This document shows positions 11,160 through 22,625 of a DNA stretch of 64,000 nucleotides, one piece after another. The notes beneath the pieces are model-generated. The model was not told the DNA's origin. It saw only the letters and a list, made by a program, of their open reading frames with translations, and did not search any database. Source of the stretch: Siderastrea siderea (taxonomy: Eukaryota; Cnidaria; Anthozoa; Scleractinia; Rhizangiidae). Where the stretch lies: contig OZ034968.1 in assembly GCA_964030785.1 (NCBI GenBank), positions 26,116,686 to 26,180,685 on the forward strand, in the 5' to 3' direction. The first letter of the stretch is position 1; each line of letters starts with the position of its first letter. Made by a program: the position numbers and the translations under genes.

Positions 11160-13258
11160 ATGAGAACCTTGATTTGCGTGTTAAATTGGAAAATTCGCCA
11201 GAAGTGCTCATCTTTCCGTTACCTATACATCATGAAAACAATGGTCCTTCTCCGCAAGAAACAGTACCATAAAATGATGAATGGGCACATTTCAAAAATC
11301 ACGCGGATGTTACGTAGAGACGTCGACGTTGATGTCGACGAACATATTCTGAACATATCAACCCACCAAGTAACTTTTTTCCAGAAACTCGTTCTGTGCC
11401 GAGGTCTTAAAGACCCATTGGCACTTTCCATAATGCAAGGCGATCGTAATTGAATTTCGTGGACCACGAAAATACCCAGCCATCGCGACTGTAAGAAAGA
11501 TGCAAAGTAATCCGGTTCCATCGCGCAAAGTCCGGCCAATTTTTCTCAACTGTGAAGTACAAAGAAATATATAACATATATCCTACGTGATATTTCGCCT
11601 TGTGATGTAGTAGAAGCCATTTTTGTTCGCGATTGGAACTTTTCCGTGGAGCGATGCCGCCAAAGGCTTGAGGGCGGCCGGCAAGAAACTACAACCTTCG
11701 GGTTTGGCTCATAAATTCGGTCTTTCATGTAAATGAAATACGTCTATTAGATCGCCTATAAGTGCCCCCGTATTTTACAAATTATTCTCGAATCGTTTTG
11801 TTATCTCTTTCCAGTGTACTCGTTTACTGTGAGGTGAGTTTTTCAACATCGATACGTGACTAATCGGCCAGAACAAAGTATTGTCTGCACGGCAAAATAT
11901 AGATGAAGTACAAAACTTCTCGGCTCGCTTCTGGCGGCTTCGTTTTGTTCTGCATTGAAATAAAACTTTCAGCGAAAGTTGAAGGAGGTTTTCTGCGTTT
12001 CTAGCCGTCGAAAGTTTTTCGATGTGAGCTTCGAAAGTGGCTAAAAACAGCCTCCGCTGGCGGTGCTCATTTGAAATTATGCCCGATGCAAATTAGATGC
12101 AACGGACAGAATGGAAGTATGTATTTTATACAGAAAACATCAAGGCTCGCTGGAGGTTTCAATTTCGGTCGCATCGATCTCAAAAATTCGGTGAAAGTAG
12201 GAACAATTTTCCTGCGTCTTGACGTTATTGTTTCCTTTTGGATGGGATTTTTGGAGGCGAAGAAAATGTCCTCGGCGACTGCTACACGAAGGCGGTTGAG
12301 CGGCCCAAAACAAAGTCTGCAAAAGTGTTTGACGGGCTTTTGATATCTGACAGGGCTGCTTCTCGAGATGAAAGGCTGTAATTTTTCCTCTCGAGAGATT
12401 GCGGCCCATCCGGCGGTCGAATCAAAATAAACAATGCGCAGTGCATCACGGTAAGTGCCAATGGGTCTTTAAGTTTGCTATTCCTCAGCACCAAATATCT
12501 GCCATGGAGGTCCAAGCCAACTTCGAAAAGGCCTGGCAACTTGAACCAACACTTGATGATAGGAAAGCATTAGCGGCGGCGATACTCAAGTCGATTGCGC
12601 TGAATTACATCGAACGGAAAGGCCCAGGACCGCCCAAGGCACTAGTAAGATCCATCAACCAGCTAAAGAAACGAGATGGTACTGTAATCTCAAGTCCGGA
12701 CAAAGGGTCAGGTGTGGTCGTCACAGAAAAATCTGACAACGTTCGCTTAAGTGAAGCCTCTATCAATGATGAAACGAAATTCAAATCAGTACCCTTGGAG
12801 AGACCTAGTACGAGGGGAAGACCACCAAAGCATTATCACCCGTTATTGGAGAAAGAAAAACATCTGATTCTGTAGTTCGGAGAATTCTTCCAAAACACAT
12901 TGCTGTTACTGTCTGCCAGGGTCTACTCTATGCAATCTCTATGGCCTGCCAAAGACGCATAAAGAGCAGCTGGCGATGAGACCAATTCTATCTGCCACGG
13001 GGACATACAACTACGTTCTTTTGAAATGGCTTGACGAGAAACTGAAACCCCTGTCAGTTAACAACTACACCGATCTCTGACGTGTTCCAGTTTGCTGAAG
13101 AGATCCATGAACTGCAATTAAACGACAACGACATTTTGATATCATACGACGTATCAGCGTTGTTCACGACCGTGCCCCTGGAAGAAACAATACAAATTCT
13201 TGCGAACAAGGCCTTTACTCAGAATTGGTTCAATGAGACACAACCTTAACATCACCCA
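11160..13258 (+). pseudogene. Penelope-like retroelement, N-terminal and RT part, block A (interrupted)
   Basis: Reverse transcriptase of a Penelope-like element, decayed. Readable pieces include PDKGSGVVV, RGRPPKHYHPLLEKEKHL, LYGLPKTHK, AMRPILSATGTYNY and YDVSALFTTVPLEETI, the last being the RT palm motif A region. They lie in changing frames with stops (for example after KEKHLIL). The sequence stops before the YxDD motif, just after WFNET, and runs directly into satellite DNA. The N-terminal portion is split at 11411-12468 by a TTAA element. The GIY-YIG nuclease that normally follows the RT is missing here. Joined to the same satellite in block B, so the truncation predates the duplication. 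Confidence 0.85.
11411..12468. mobile_element. TTAA-inserted element within the Penelope RT, block A only
   Basis: TTAA at 11407-11410 and 12469-12472; block B has one TTAA at the same codon (GAGGTCTTAAG near 55726). Inverted ends AGACCCATTGGCACTT and AAGTGCCAATGGGTCT, followed by TGCA-type subterminal words. 1,058 bp without a transposase. Confidence 0.88.
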
Positions 13259-13488
13259 CTAAATCAGCCGAGCGTTCTATCTCTGAATATCTGAGTTCCG
13301 TCTCTTTAACTTTTCGTTATGATGGCATGCTCCGAACTCCACATAGATTTCCTTACGTGGCCACCATCATGTCTCGTTATACCACTTTTCAAAGTGAATA
13401 ACTATTTTTTCGGAGTTTTTTTTCGGAAACAAAGGACAATTTCTGTTCAACTACTTGGGTTCAATATTCCATCTCTTGATATTTAAGA
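13259..13488 (+). repeat. satellite fragment (about 185-bp family), block A
   Basis: Roughly one and a quarter units directly after the Penelope fragment: TTCTATCTCTGAATATCTGAG onward, with ATAGATTTCCTTACGTGGCC. The same junction in block B opens a 2.4 kb array. Confidence 0.8.
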
Positions 13489-14447
13489 GTGAATGTCTGT
13501 AAGAACCAAACAAAATCGAGAAATAGCGGCAAAAGCGTAAAAATTTAAAATCGCTCAAACTTGGGTTATTAGTAGTCCATATTGAGTTATTCATCACTAT
13601 GTGGTTCATTTCTCGAATACTATTTTCTTTCGGGAGAAATTGACGAGAAGAATAACAGACAAGGAATAATTCGGCTTGTAAATAAGCCATTTTCAATCAA
13701 ACCGCTCACTTTAAATTTAAAACCAGAAGACATCCACTTGTTATCAACCTATTCTACAACCTTTCCTTGTTTTATTTCATGATTTGCATTAAGATTGAAA
13801 ATAATTAGGACAGTTAGACAGACCTGAAAAATTCCCTCCTGGTTCTCGACAGAAGTGACTACCTAAATTGAAAAATAATTTACCCTATTACCTTTACCAC
13901 AAATGAAACGAAATTTAGAAATAAAACTAAAGAATAAATGGCCCTTGGAATGGTTTAAAATTTGTTCTGGGGAAATCAAATGTTACTCCGTAAAAGAGCG
14001 CTAAAACTGGAGGAAGTAGGACAAAAAACGATACACGTTACAAGTGGATTGCGTGACATAACGTGACCGTAGCACATATTACAAGTGGATTGCGTGACTT
14101 AACGTTACCTAAGCACCTATTTGAGGATCTTGGGGATCTTTTCTAACGCTCAGTAGAGCTTGCCTAAACCATATATTTACCTTTTGTGAAACCTGTGAAA
14201 TATGGTATAGATGATTGTAAGGCTAATAATTTTGCCTGAACGCAGTTATTCTGTGAAATGTAGTTGCCTTTTAAAAAATTATCGACAAATCTGTCCTATT
14301 TGTCCATCATCTTATATAGTTTTCTTGTTTTTCTAACATTCAGGCTTAGGTAAACAATCTCCCGTGTTGGGAACTAAATTGCATGTCACGTCTGTTATGA
14401 GGAGTTACCTAAAAATCAAATGGGATAGAAAGTCATTATTGCAATTT
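13489..14447. other. AT-rich stretch without recognised gene
   Basis: The only structure noted is a direct repeat of TTACAAGTGGATTGCGTGAC at about 14037 and 14079. Short frames here have no recognisable similarity. Confidence 0.5.
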
Positions 14448-14692
14448 ATTTTTTTTCTCAGTGCGCGAGCGGGCGGTATCCTCCGAATCCTGCATTCTGA
14501 TTGGTTCCGAGAGCGGGCAGAATTTTCCTATCTCTGACCACGGTCATGGTAACCGCGCGAAAACCATTGAATAAAAATTGAAAAACAGCGCACCTCCGTT
14601 GAACTCGGACCTGCGGCCTCGGGCCGTACTCAAGACCATGGGCACAGTTTTTCCCTATACGGACCTCCCGGCCGGTAAATAACATATATTTA
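14448..14692. mobile_element. short relative of the 1438-1935 repeat
   Basis: Starts TTTTTTTCTCAGTGCGCGAG and ends CTCCCGGCCGGTAAATAA. Flanked by TTTAT on each side. It lacks half of the central hairpin. Confidence 0.65.
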
Positions 14693-15713
14693 TAGTTCAC
14701 CTTCATTTGCCTAATGGATCTATGATTGCAGCACCAAAACTGAACATTTGTTGCGAACTGTAAATGTATAAATGCAAATACCGTTGGGGGGGGGGGGGTG
14801 TTAGGGTTAAGGAGCTCCTCTACGGCACCCCTCATCACGGCGGTTCGATGCTGGTGTTTTCAGGAGAAAAATTTTAACTTCTTTGGTCGGATCTAACCGA
14901 ACCTTTCTAAAACGTCTTTTCAACGTGCTGTACACTTTTTGACACCTGGCGGTACTTCATGTTATACGGCAACATACGCTATACTGCGTGAGATCTAAAA
15001 GTTTCTTCTGTAAATCTCACGCGGAGGACGAGAGACATTTTAGTCATTTTCTCTTGCAATGCGAGATATATAGGAAAGAAACCGATCGAGCCTGGGAAAA
15101 AGAATTGGCAAATTCAAAATGAAAATGGGAAGATGATGAATCCAAGCAAATTAACAGAAACGTTTGAGGTCAAAGCCCAATATGCTTCAACTCTAATTTC
15201 CCTATATGAACTGTTTTGTATTACGCATAAGACAATTTCGTTATCTTCCACACCATTGTCAGAACAAACCAACTTGCTAACTGAGCTCCTTTCTCAGGTA
15301 ATGATATAGCTTACTTCTTAATGATTAGAAAAAGGCTTAAATGAAACAGACCTTTGCATTTGCAAAACAAGTTCCCTTGCCATAGTATGGGTCATACACG
15401 GCTACCCCAACTCCCCCCCCCCCCCCCCCCTTTTCAGATCCGAAAAAAAACAGTCTGAAACCATATATCACACACCAATAATATGTACCATCCACATTAT
15501 GAGTGCTTATTGGCATTACAACTGCAGCCCTGCACCAGGCTTGAGAGCAAGTCCATGAATGGATTTTTCCGCTTGTCTGTAATTTCGGATGTTTCAAGTC
15601 CAAATTTAAAGCATCACAGATCAGATGCTCCGTAACAATGACACCGAAAAAGAGCTAAGTTTAGAGTTCAGCACTAACTCATAGATGTTGTAGGAGTCAT
15701 AGATGATCGGATG
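14693..15713. other. stretch without recognised gene; homopolymer tracts
   Basis: Contains a G run at about 14787-14799 and an 18-base C run at 15413-15430. Frames crossing them are poly-Gly or poly-Pro artefacts. Confidence 0.5.
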
Positions 15714-16275
15714 TTAATGTTGAATGCTCACTTCAGACAAAACCTTGTCCCTCAGCACACTCTGAATGTCTTCTCCGGGAGTCTCTTCCTCGCTATTAGG
15801 ATGGTCTACCTCAACACTTCGCTTAGGAGCAAGGCGAGAGAAGTAACTGCTAACTTGCTGGCTCGTAAGGAAATCGTCATAGCCAAATAGCCTTCCCCCC
15901 GTTGCTATCTTTTGCTGTCCTCATGGCTTTAGAAACGTCAGTACGGTCAGCCTTCTTCCCGGTTCTTTCACCAATTTGGAACTTGGCATTTAGGTACTGC
16001 CTTTGCTTGTCAGTAAATTTGGTGCGACGTGACTATATCGTTTTCAGTGCCCATCCCATCATGAGAGTAGGTGCGGTTGGTAGTGCTGGTCCACTTGCCT
16101 CTATCCCTGTTGGAGCTTTAGTGGTTCCACAGTCCGGTTTAGTCGTGTATTCTATCATGGCCTTATCATACAGTGTTTCGTGCTCTAACGTACTTTTGTG
16201 CGTTCTGCAGTCCAGGTGTTTTACAAGGGATGAGTGCCGCCTAAACGTCTTGACGCACCCCTCTAATCCGGGCAC
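15714..16275 (-). pseudogene. C2H2 zinc-finger protein, C-terminal fragment, frameshifted
   Basis: Reads GCVKTFRRHSSLVKHLDC then RTHKSTLEHETLYDKAMIEY, a C2H2-like finger whose first Cys is lost or in another frame. After a break it reads RRTKFTDKQRQYLNAKFQIG and ERTGKKADRTDVSKAM. An extra G in a six-G run near 15896 shifts the frame. The other frame then continues FGYDDFLTSQQVSSYFSRLA and PKRSVEV to a TAA at 15714. From memory, this layout (one finger, then a KFQIGE..TG.KAD region, then SFFSRLAAKR-like end) recurs in uncharacterised cnidarian proteins; its function is unknown. The upstream part is not recognisable. The frameshift could be an assembly error in the G run. Confidence 0.6.
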
Positions 16276-16698
16276 GTAAATAATCGGGAACTGTTGACAG
16301 TGGACATGGAATCACTGTCGAAGCTTTCGTCTGTCTGCGATGGTCACATCTTCAGCTCAGTTTGTTTAATTAAAGTTTTGCCGAGGTTGAAAATATTTAT
16401 TTAAAAGGAATGGCATAACTGTTGGTAATACCCAAAATTAAGAGAAAGATTTTGACTTAAGTAATGGTTTTTCTTTCGATTCGTTTATTGCTATTACAGT
16501 GAAAGATTTGTTAATGGCAATACAATAATCAGTGTAGAATCTAATTGTCTTCTTGACGTCACCGTCTTCGTGTTGTTTTTATCGATTTAATTTTGTGCAT
16601 TTATCTGTAGGTTCTATGTAGACCCTTTGTAGTCATTAGTATGCTCCATATAGAAAAAAACTAACGTGGCTTTCAGACAAAAGAACACAAGGCCTCGT
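16276..16698. other. stretch without recognised gene
   Basis: Non-repetitive AT-rich sequence between the zinc-finger fragment and the 16711 repeat. Confidence 0.4.
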
Positions 16699-16710
16699 TA
16701 CTATGCTCTT

Positions 16711-16868
16711 AGCCTGCGTAGCAAGCGTTTCCGTAGGTTTTCCGCCCGTTTGAGGCATTTTTCGCTATTTGGCGCGCGAAAAATTAGGGCGAGCGCGCAC
16801 TTTTTTGCGCTCGCCCTAATTTTCGCGCGTTCAAAAACCAAAAAGAGTTTCAAGCCTGCGGAAAGCCC
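16711..16868. mobile_element. GC-rich palindromic repeat with 12-bp target duplication
   Basis: TACTATGCTCTT stands exactly on both sides (16699-16710, 16869-16880). The insert begins AGCCTGCGTAGCAAGCG and contains a hairpin with arms around CGAAAATTAGGGCGAGCGC. A duplication this long suits a retrotransposed or unclassified element rather than a short-duplication DNA transposon. Confidence 0.75.
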
Positions 16869-17231
16869 TACTATGCTCTTTGAGATAGAGCGTACTAATG
16901 AGGCTATATAGATTCATTGAACGCACAAATTCTCAGCAAGTACTTAAATTAATAACCAGGCACTTCCGTTGCCCTTCAAAGCCCCCGCCACTTTACGTAA
17001 TACTAAGGACAGTTTATGAGTTGTCTAACAACTCGAAAAAAAAAACAGCATCCCTTGATTTGCGTACTAAGTTGGACTAGAACAGTCTACCAAAGCAAAT
17101 TCGTTTTAGTTTAATTTATCTTATCTTATACCAATTTCTTCAGTTTTCAGATTTATATTAAGTTATTGCAAAGTTTCATGCTTAGAACCTTCTTTGTTTA
17201 CAAGATACAGTGTGAATTATCGTGCCCGAAA

Positions 17232-18336
17232 TCAGCCCGACTGAAAAGTTTCGGAGCTTTCGAGAATCGCACGCCTGGCCTCAAGTTGTAGATAACAGAA
17301 AGTTGGAGTTATTCGAGGATCAAGATAACGGGATTCCTCTGTATTTAATAGGACAATCACATGACTTTTGGAGGGCATATGGTTTATTTGTGGCCCGAGT
17401 AGCATCTTTCCATCTGCTTTGATGGAAATCCTTTCCATCATCTTGCTGATAGCATTTTTTCCCATAGGCTCATTTCTGTACCAGTGTGCCTGCTTGTCGG
17501 AGGCTTGCAAAGTTTATATTCTTGGTGGTAGCTTTGTTTGGAGTCTGAAACAGTGCCTTGCAGTCGGGATGAGGCTTGCTGAGGTAAATTTCAAACGCAG
17601 CCACTGGATCAAGTGCAGCTGAAGTTTCGTACATACGAACATCCGAGTATGACTGCTGAGACTGTTTAGCGCCTCCTTAGTAATTTCTAGTTTGTTCAGT
17701 AAGTTTTTCGGTGATGTAACGGGCTCCAGTGTCATCAATTTTTATTTCAAATGACTGTCTTGTAAGCTCCCGCCATCCCTCTCTGCCGCGGCGAGCAAAA
17801 TGAAAACACAACGAAAACCAAATAAACTCAACTAACTTCTCCGCATCTTTCCAAACGCCGTCCGTGTTCTGCCCTTCCATGAAGTATCGATTCAGTTTCT
17901 GTATGTCTCCTGACTGAATGGATGATTTGTGCTTTGGTTTCGCATTGTTTTCTTTCGTAAATAGCTTGGCCTTTGCCTCAAACATTTTGTTGGCAGACAT
18001 GAATTCGCTGTCTTGCAAAATATTTATGTTTCGGCTGAGTGGAGCACAGGTTAGATGGCGATGAATGGCCGCTCTAATTCCAGTCAATGCACTTGGAGTT
18101 AATGCTTGGCCTTTCTCTGTTTTCACTTCAGCGAAGAACTTTCACAGAATTTCACTCAAGTCCGTTGCACTTACTGTTTTGAGATCCACTGTAATTTTTC
18201 TTTTCTCACACCATTTCTCGAACTTTTTTACTCCCCACTCAGTTGCTCTAGATCTCTTGGTGTTTTCGCTTTTTCGCTCGTTGTCTAAGTCCGAGTTTTG
18301 ACTAGAAAAAAGCTGAAAATTTGGGACTTCTTCCAT
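17232..18336 (-). pseudogene. Crypton-type tyrosine recombinase (KIAA1958/ZMYM-like domain), decayed
   Basis: The reading frame opens with ATG at 18336 (MEEVPNFQLFSSQNSDLDNE) and a basic ATEWGVKKFEKW segment. It continues LTPSALTGIRAAIHRHL, then SGDIQKLNRYFM and HFARRGREGWRELTRQSF, the region with the first catalytic Arg of tyrosine recombinases. In-frame stops at 18142 (TGA) and 17677 (TAA) both fit C-to-T changes of CGA and CAA codons. Translation continues in the same frame between and after them. A frameshift near 17,500 leads to WYRNEPMGKNAISKMMERIS. The C-terminal His/Arg/Tyr box is not recognisable. Such domains occur in animal Crypton transposons and genes derived from them. No inverted repeats were found at its edges. 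Confidence 0.75.
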
Positions 18337-18519
18337 TTTAAAATAAAATCTCCAAACGGCAAACGTTCACTACGCAAGCTGTTCGCGCCTGAATGGTTTT
18401 CCCGCGTCAATAAACGTAACCTGATTGGTTAATATTCATCGGATGATGAACCGTGAACCAATCAGAAACAGGGCCGTAAATGTGTTTGCAGCCCGTCAAA
18501 TTCAATATCGCCCTCCACT

Positions 18520-19060
18520 CACGCATGTTTTCACGCGAAGGTAGTTTCTTATTTGGCCGCGTATATCGATAATAATTAAGCTTAGCGAACGAAAAGAAGC
18601 AATAAATTGAAGGAGACTGTCACACTTAGCAAATATAGCAAAATGACGAGAAATGTTGAAAACTGGAAAAAATATTTCTTTTTTTAAAATCACCACATTT
18701 ACAGACGTTTGTATGTGTGTTTCCAGAGTTAATCCCATTTTTTCCAACCTCACATATTAGCTAAATTTTAAATGCAACTTTTGGGCCTGATGACTGTTCG
18801 TTTAACCGTTCAATTTCAATTTTCAAGATACACCAAATGACATGAACAGAGTTCGGCCAATCCCGCGCTAATCGTAGTGTAGATTTGCTGGCATTAGTCA
18901 ATAATTCCGCCCGTAATGAATCCGTTTTCGCTAGCAAGAAAAATTTCTGTAACCCGTAGTAATGACTTTCTGACACTGACACGATAATATGTTAAAATTA
19001 TTGTGCTATTAAATGTGCTGAATGCACCGAAATATAGCTATTACCATTTCTTAAGGCCTT
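18520..19060. repeat. diverged third copy of parts of the duplicated block
   Basis: Shares the order of words with 6360-6500 and 9470-9620 (for example GAAATGTTGAAAA followed by TTTACAG, then AGCAAGAAAAATT..CTGACAC). It lacks the insertions. Similarity is patchy, so this is either an old duplication or a shared interspersed repeat. Confidence 0.5.
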
Positions 19061-19288
19061 GTCATCGGTCAAGCGGATTTGACATGATCTAACTTTGTTG
19101 AATACAATTTTGTTGTAGAAATGTTTGATTTGAAATCAAATTTTCTTCGCCAGCAGTCACAGTTATTCCGCCGACATCCTTTGGAATCATATACCGACAT
19201 CATTCGACAGGGTGCCAAAACGAGTATAACTCTCCAAATTCAACAGTTGTGAACAGTGTTGAATAGAAGTGTTCAATCGTGATACAAT

Positions 19289-19579
19289 GGCCCGATTTAT
19301 ACTAGAGACGGATCATCCGTCTGGGACGAACTTGGGCAAAGAACGGTAGTTCGTCTTATAATTCGTCTGTGTATAAATACGGGCTTTCAGACGGATCATC
19401 CGTCCAGACGAATTATCCACGGTAGTTCGTCTGTCAAGACGAACTACCGTGATAGTTAGTCTGGACGGATGATCCGTCTGAAAGCCTGTATTTATACACA
19501 GACGAATTATAGGACGAACTACCGTTCTTTGCCCAAGTTCGTCCCAGACGGATGATCCGTCTCTAGTATAAATCGGGCC
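19289..19579. mobile_element. palindromic MITE, GGCCCGATTTATACTAGAG family
   Basis: Two near-perfect inverted arms of about 140 bp meet at GTTCGTCTGTCAAGACGAAC. AAT is present on each side. Arms are built of repeated GACGGATCATCCGTC and GACGAACTACCG words. No coding capacity. Confidence 0.8.
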
Positions 19580-19581
19580 AA

Positions 19582-20651
19582 TGTAACTATAAAGCATCTG
19601 TTGACATGAAAAGGAATAGCAAGTAGTTTCTTGAAGAAAACATAGTAGTTGGAATTCATCAAGTCCGGTGTCATGCGATAGTTTTTGACAAAATGGCATA
19701 CTGTCCCTGAGAGAGCTCTAAAAGAGATATATAGCAACAATTCGGAGAACAGTCATACAAAATGAACAAAAGAGTCTTGTATCAAAGTGCGTTCAGCCAA
19801 AGCTTAAATCTACAATCAAATTTTAAACTAAAGTTTAAATTTTGCAATATATTATTAAAGTCTAAATTTACAACTATGGACGAAAAAATGATTTAAAGAC
19901 TTCTGCACTAACCTGATGTACACCTAGCGAGTGAATGCCGGCGGGCGGATTTCGTCCTCGCAAGATGCCTAAGCATTTTTAAAAATGTTAACAAATAACA
20001 TCGTCGGATAAGCGGGGGGCCGGAGGCGGTGATTTCTAGTTATCAAAAACCAAAACAAAAATAAAAGATTAGCTCAGAAACCTGCTCAGGTTTCACTCTT
20101 TCTCGCTCTTTCACTTCTAATCACTTAGTCTTAAACGAATCACGTACGGTTAACCTCGTTCTTTAAAGCATTTGCTGCAAAATGACTTGTTGTCCCGCTG
20201 ACACAGGCCATAGTTAGTCGAGGGACTAATTATGGAACTCGGAAGAGTTCAAAGGCGATAACAAAGGAGGTAAAATTTATTGTTGGACATTCCACGACCG
20301 TGCACAATCTTTTGTTCTTTTCGTTTGAGATCACTGTATAGCTGAATAATTTAGGGAAACATTTCTATTGGTCTGTTGTTGGAACTAAGTTCAAAAGCTA
20401 GTAAGACGGTAACAAAAACCTCGAACAAAGAAAGTTATTAATTTTCATAACCATTGCGCTTTATTAAATAAGAACATCGAGGCTGGAACTGGCCATGATT
20501 TTAAGAGCATGCTGAAAATATACACTAGGCTGAGATTTTGTTAAGAACGTCTTTATCTTGTCTTCATATTTGTAGAATAAGCTATGTGAGAATTAAATAA
20601 AGTATAATAATGTGGTCAGAGTAATTTATAACCTATTTGAGCACCAAAATG
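19582..20651. other. stretch without recognised gene
   Basis: Holds an 80-bp dispersed repeat at about 20290-20370 beginning ACGACCGTGCACAATC, repeated at about 34781-34860. Otherwise no structure noted. Confidence 0.45.
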
Positions 20652-21744
20652 CATTGCCAGAAATTTGGGTCAAAATGGCGGACGCGCGTGCGCGTTGCGT
20701 CGTTAATGGCGGCGGAATCGTGTGAGAAAATGTATGGGATTTCAACAAAAATCCAAAATAAAACAAAGACGAGTTAGAATATTCCCTAGCTCCGACTCGA
20801 GACATATTCAGTACTGGTTAAGCTATACTTCTAACATAAAAACAATTCAAAAGCGATTAGTCTACTTACTTCCCGCGATGTTCGATGTTCGAGGCTCCAA
20901 AGCTATAGCCATTACCCTAGTTTCCCTCAAAATATGGCGTAATCCGTGCCAAATGCTTGTCGATTTGAGGAAAAACCCTTGAAGTGGTCATCTAGCTCCG
21001 ACTCGCATTAAATAAAGGGAAGTTCGATGTACGCAAATCGTCCATAAAAAGAGACATTTCTTGCCAATAAGATACTTCCAAGAGCGCTTGAAAATTGCTT
21101 AGTTTTCTTCGTAGAGTCTGTGATCTGTGACCATCTTTGAGAACGCACGAGAAGGAAAAACACTGAAGTAAAACCTCTTCGAAACCTCCAAACTGTCGCC
21201 ATATTTGTTTTTCTTCTCCAGCAATGGTTGTCGGTATATAAACCAGCTCCAGATCCCCTCGTTCTGAAAAAGATGCCTTGAATAAATTTGTTTTCTCGAG
21301 TGAAAATTAAACCAGATCGGGAAGACTTGCATAGTACCTCCCTTGAACTTTTTTTTCAAGTACAAGAAATAGCTCTTTTTATGGACGATTTACGTACACC
21401 GAACTTCCCTGTTTTTAATGCGAGTGAGAGCTAGTTGACCACTTGAAAAGTTGTTCCTCAAATCGACGAGCATTTGGCATGGATTTAATACGCCATATTT
21501 TTGTAATGCGAGTGGGAGCTAGTTCAATTTTTTAAAATATCTGACATCCCCGAATCCTTTTTTTTCCGGTCTACTCACCATCAGAAAAAATATCTTGGGA
21601 AAAGAAAAAGAAAAAGACCAAAAAAATTTTGAACCCCAGTCGGATTTGAACCCGCTACCCCGGAATTCTTTTGTTTCTTGGTGTTATACAAGATACCGCT
21701 GACAGTTGTTAGCGGGCTCGAAATGTCCGCGATTTCTGGCGATG
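20652..21744. mobile_element. CATTGCC-ended element, second copy
   Basis: Same length and structure as 7899-8991, with a GGCGATG right end, at an unrelated location. This confirms a dispersed family of about 1.09 kb. Confidence 0.8.
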
Positions 21745-21891
21745 TGGTGGAATTTTTGCGGCGTCGCAAGTCATCTTCCATGTTTTTAAAAAGCAAACAC
21801 GTATAACGTTTAGGGAATTGGTAGAATTTAACCTATTTGTTCTTTCTTTCATTCAGAACTATGACTTACTGAAATGCTATACTATTAACCT

Positions 21892-22513
21892 TAACCCTTT
21901 CCCGTCCGATTTTTTTCCTTAAAAAACGCATTTTTTACCGTTAAAGCGGTTTTTTGAGTGCTATGTTGCCAAATGCCACTAAACTTTGCTACAAAAGCGT
22001 TTTCTTACAATTTAGCTAGATTTTGAGCCAGCTTCTGTTGTAAATTGTACAATATTTTGATTTCAGGCATGCGCATAAGCCAAAATTTGGACTTCTGTTT
22101 TTTTTTTTTTTTTGCTGATTCATTTCCAATTTTTTTCTCGCTTCTTTTGCTTTCCTTTTTCTCTCCCTTTCTTTTCTCTTTATCTTCTACACCTTATCCC
22201 CTTTCTATCCACTGGAAAAGTTTTGGCCTCAGTCCTTCAAAAAACCTGGAAATGGAACATTGATCAACTAGGTGACTTGGCCTATTTTCCCCCAACTTTG
22301 CACCCAAAATTGGACACGTTTTTTCTGGTATAGCTCTACCAGAATTTAGTCGATATTCAAAATGGACACACATATTGATGGATCTGTCCTTGCTGTATTA
22401 GCTGCTTATCAAAACAATTTGGTAACGTCAAAAATGATGACATCAGGAGTGGTTCAATGGTTCCCGACGTTAACGTCGGGAAGATACTAGTCTTGACGGG
22501 AAAGAGTTAACTA
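21892..22513. mobile_element. TTAACCC-ended MITE, tandem unit 1
   Basis: Bounded by TTAACCCTTTCCCGTC and GACGGGAAAGAGTTAA: TTAA flanks plus CCC-starting inverted ends, the pattern of piggyBac-type elements. Inside are a long T run and the palindrome CCCGACGTTAACGTCGGG. No transposase. Confidence 0.8.
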
Positions 22514-22625
22514 AAATATCTCAAATCGTTTATCATGACAAATCTTACTCGTTTGAGACTGATTTTGGTTGATTTATCAGGTTTAATGAAAAAAAAAACA
22601 TATTTGAAACAAAATGTCCTTTTCG

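Larger units (their letters stand above)
1..13488. repeat. segmental duplication, block A
   Basis: Collinear and in the same orientation with 47761-56733. Exons, introns and intergenic DNA are all shared. The extra length in A comes mainly from insertions at 1438-1935, 4481-6294, 6761-7534, 7899-8991 and 11411-12468. Similarity ends inside satellite sequence near 13,488. Its left end is outside the window. Confidence 0.9.
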
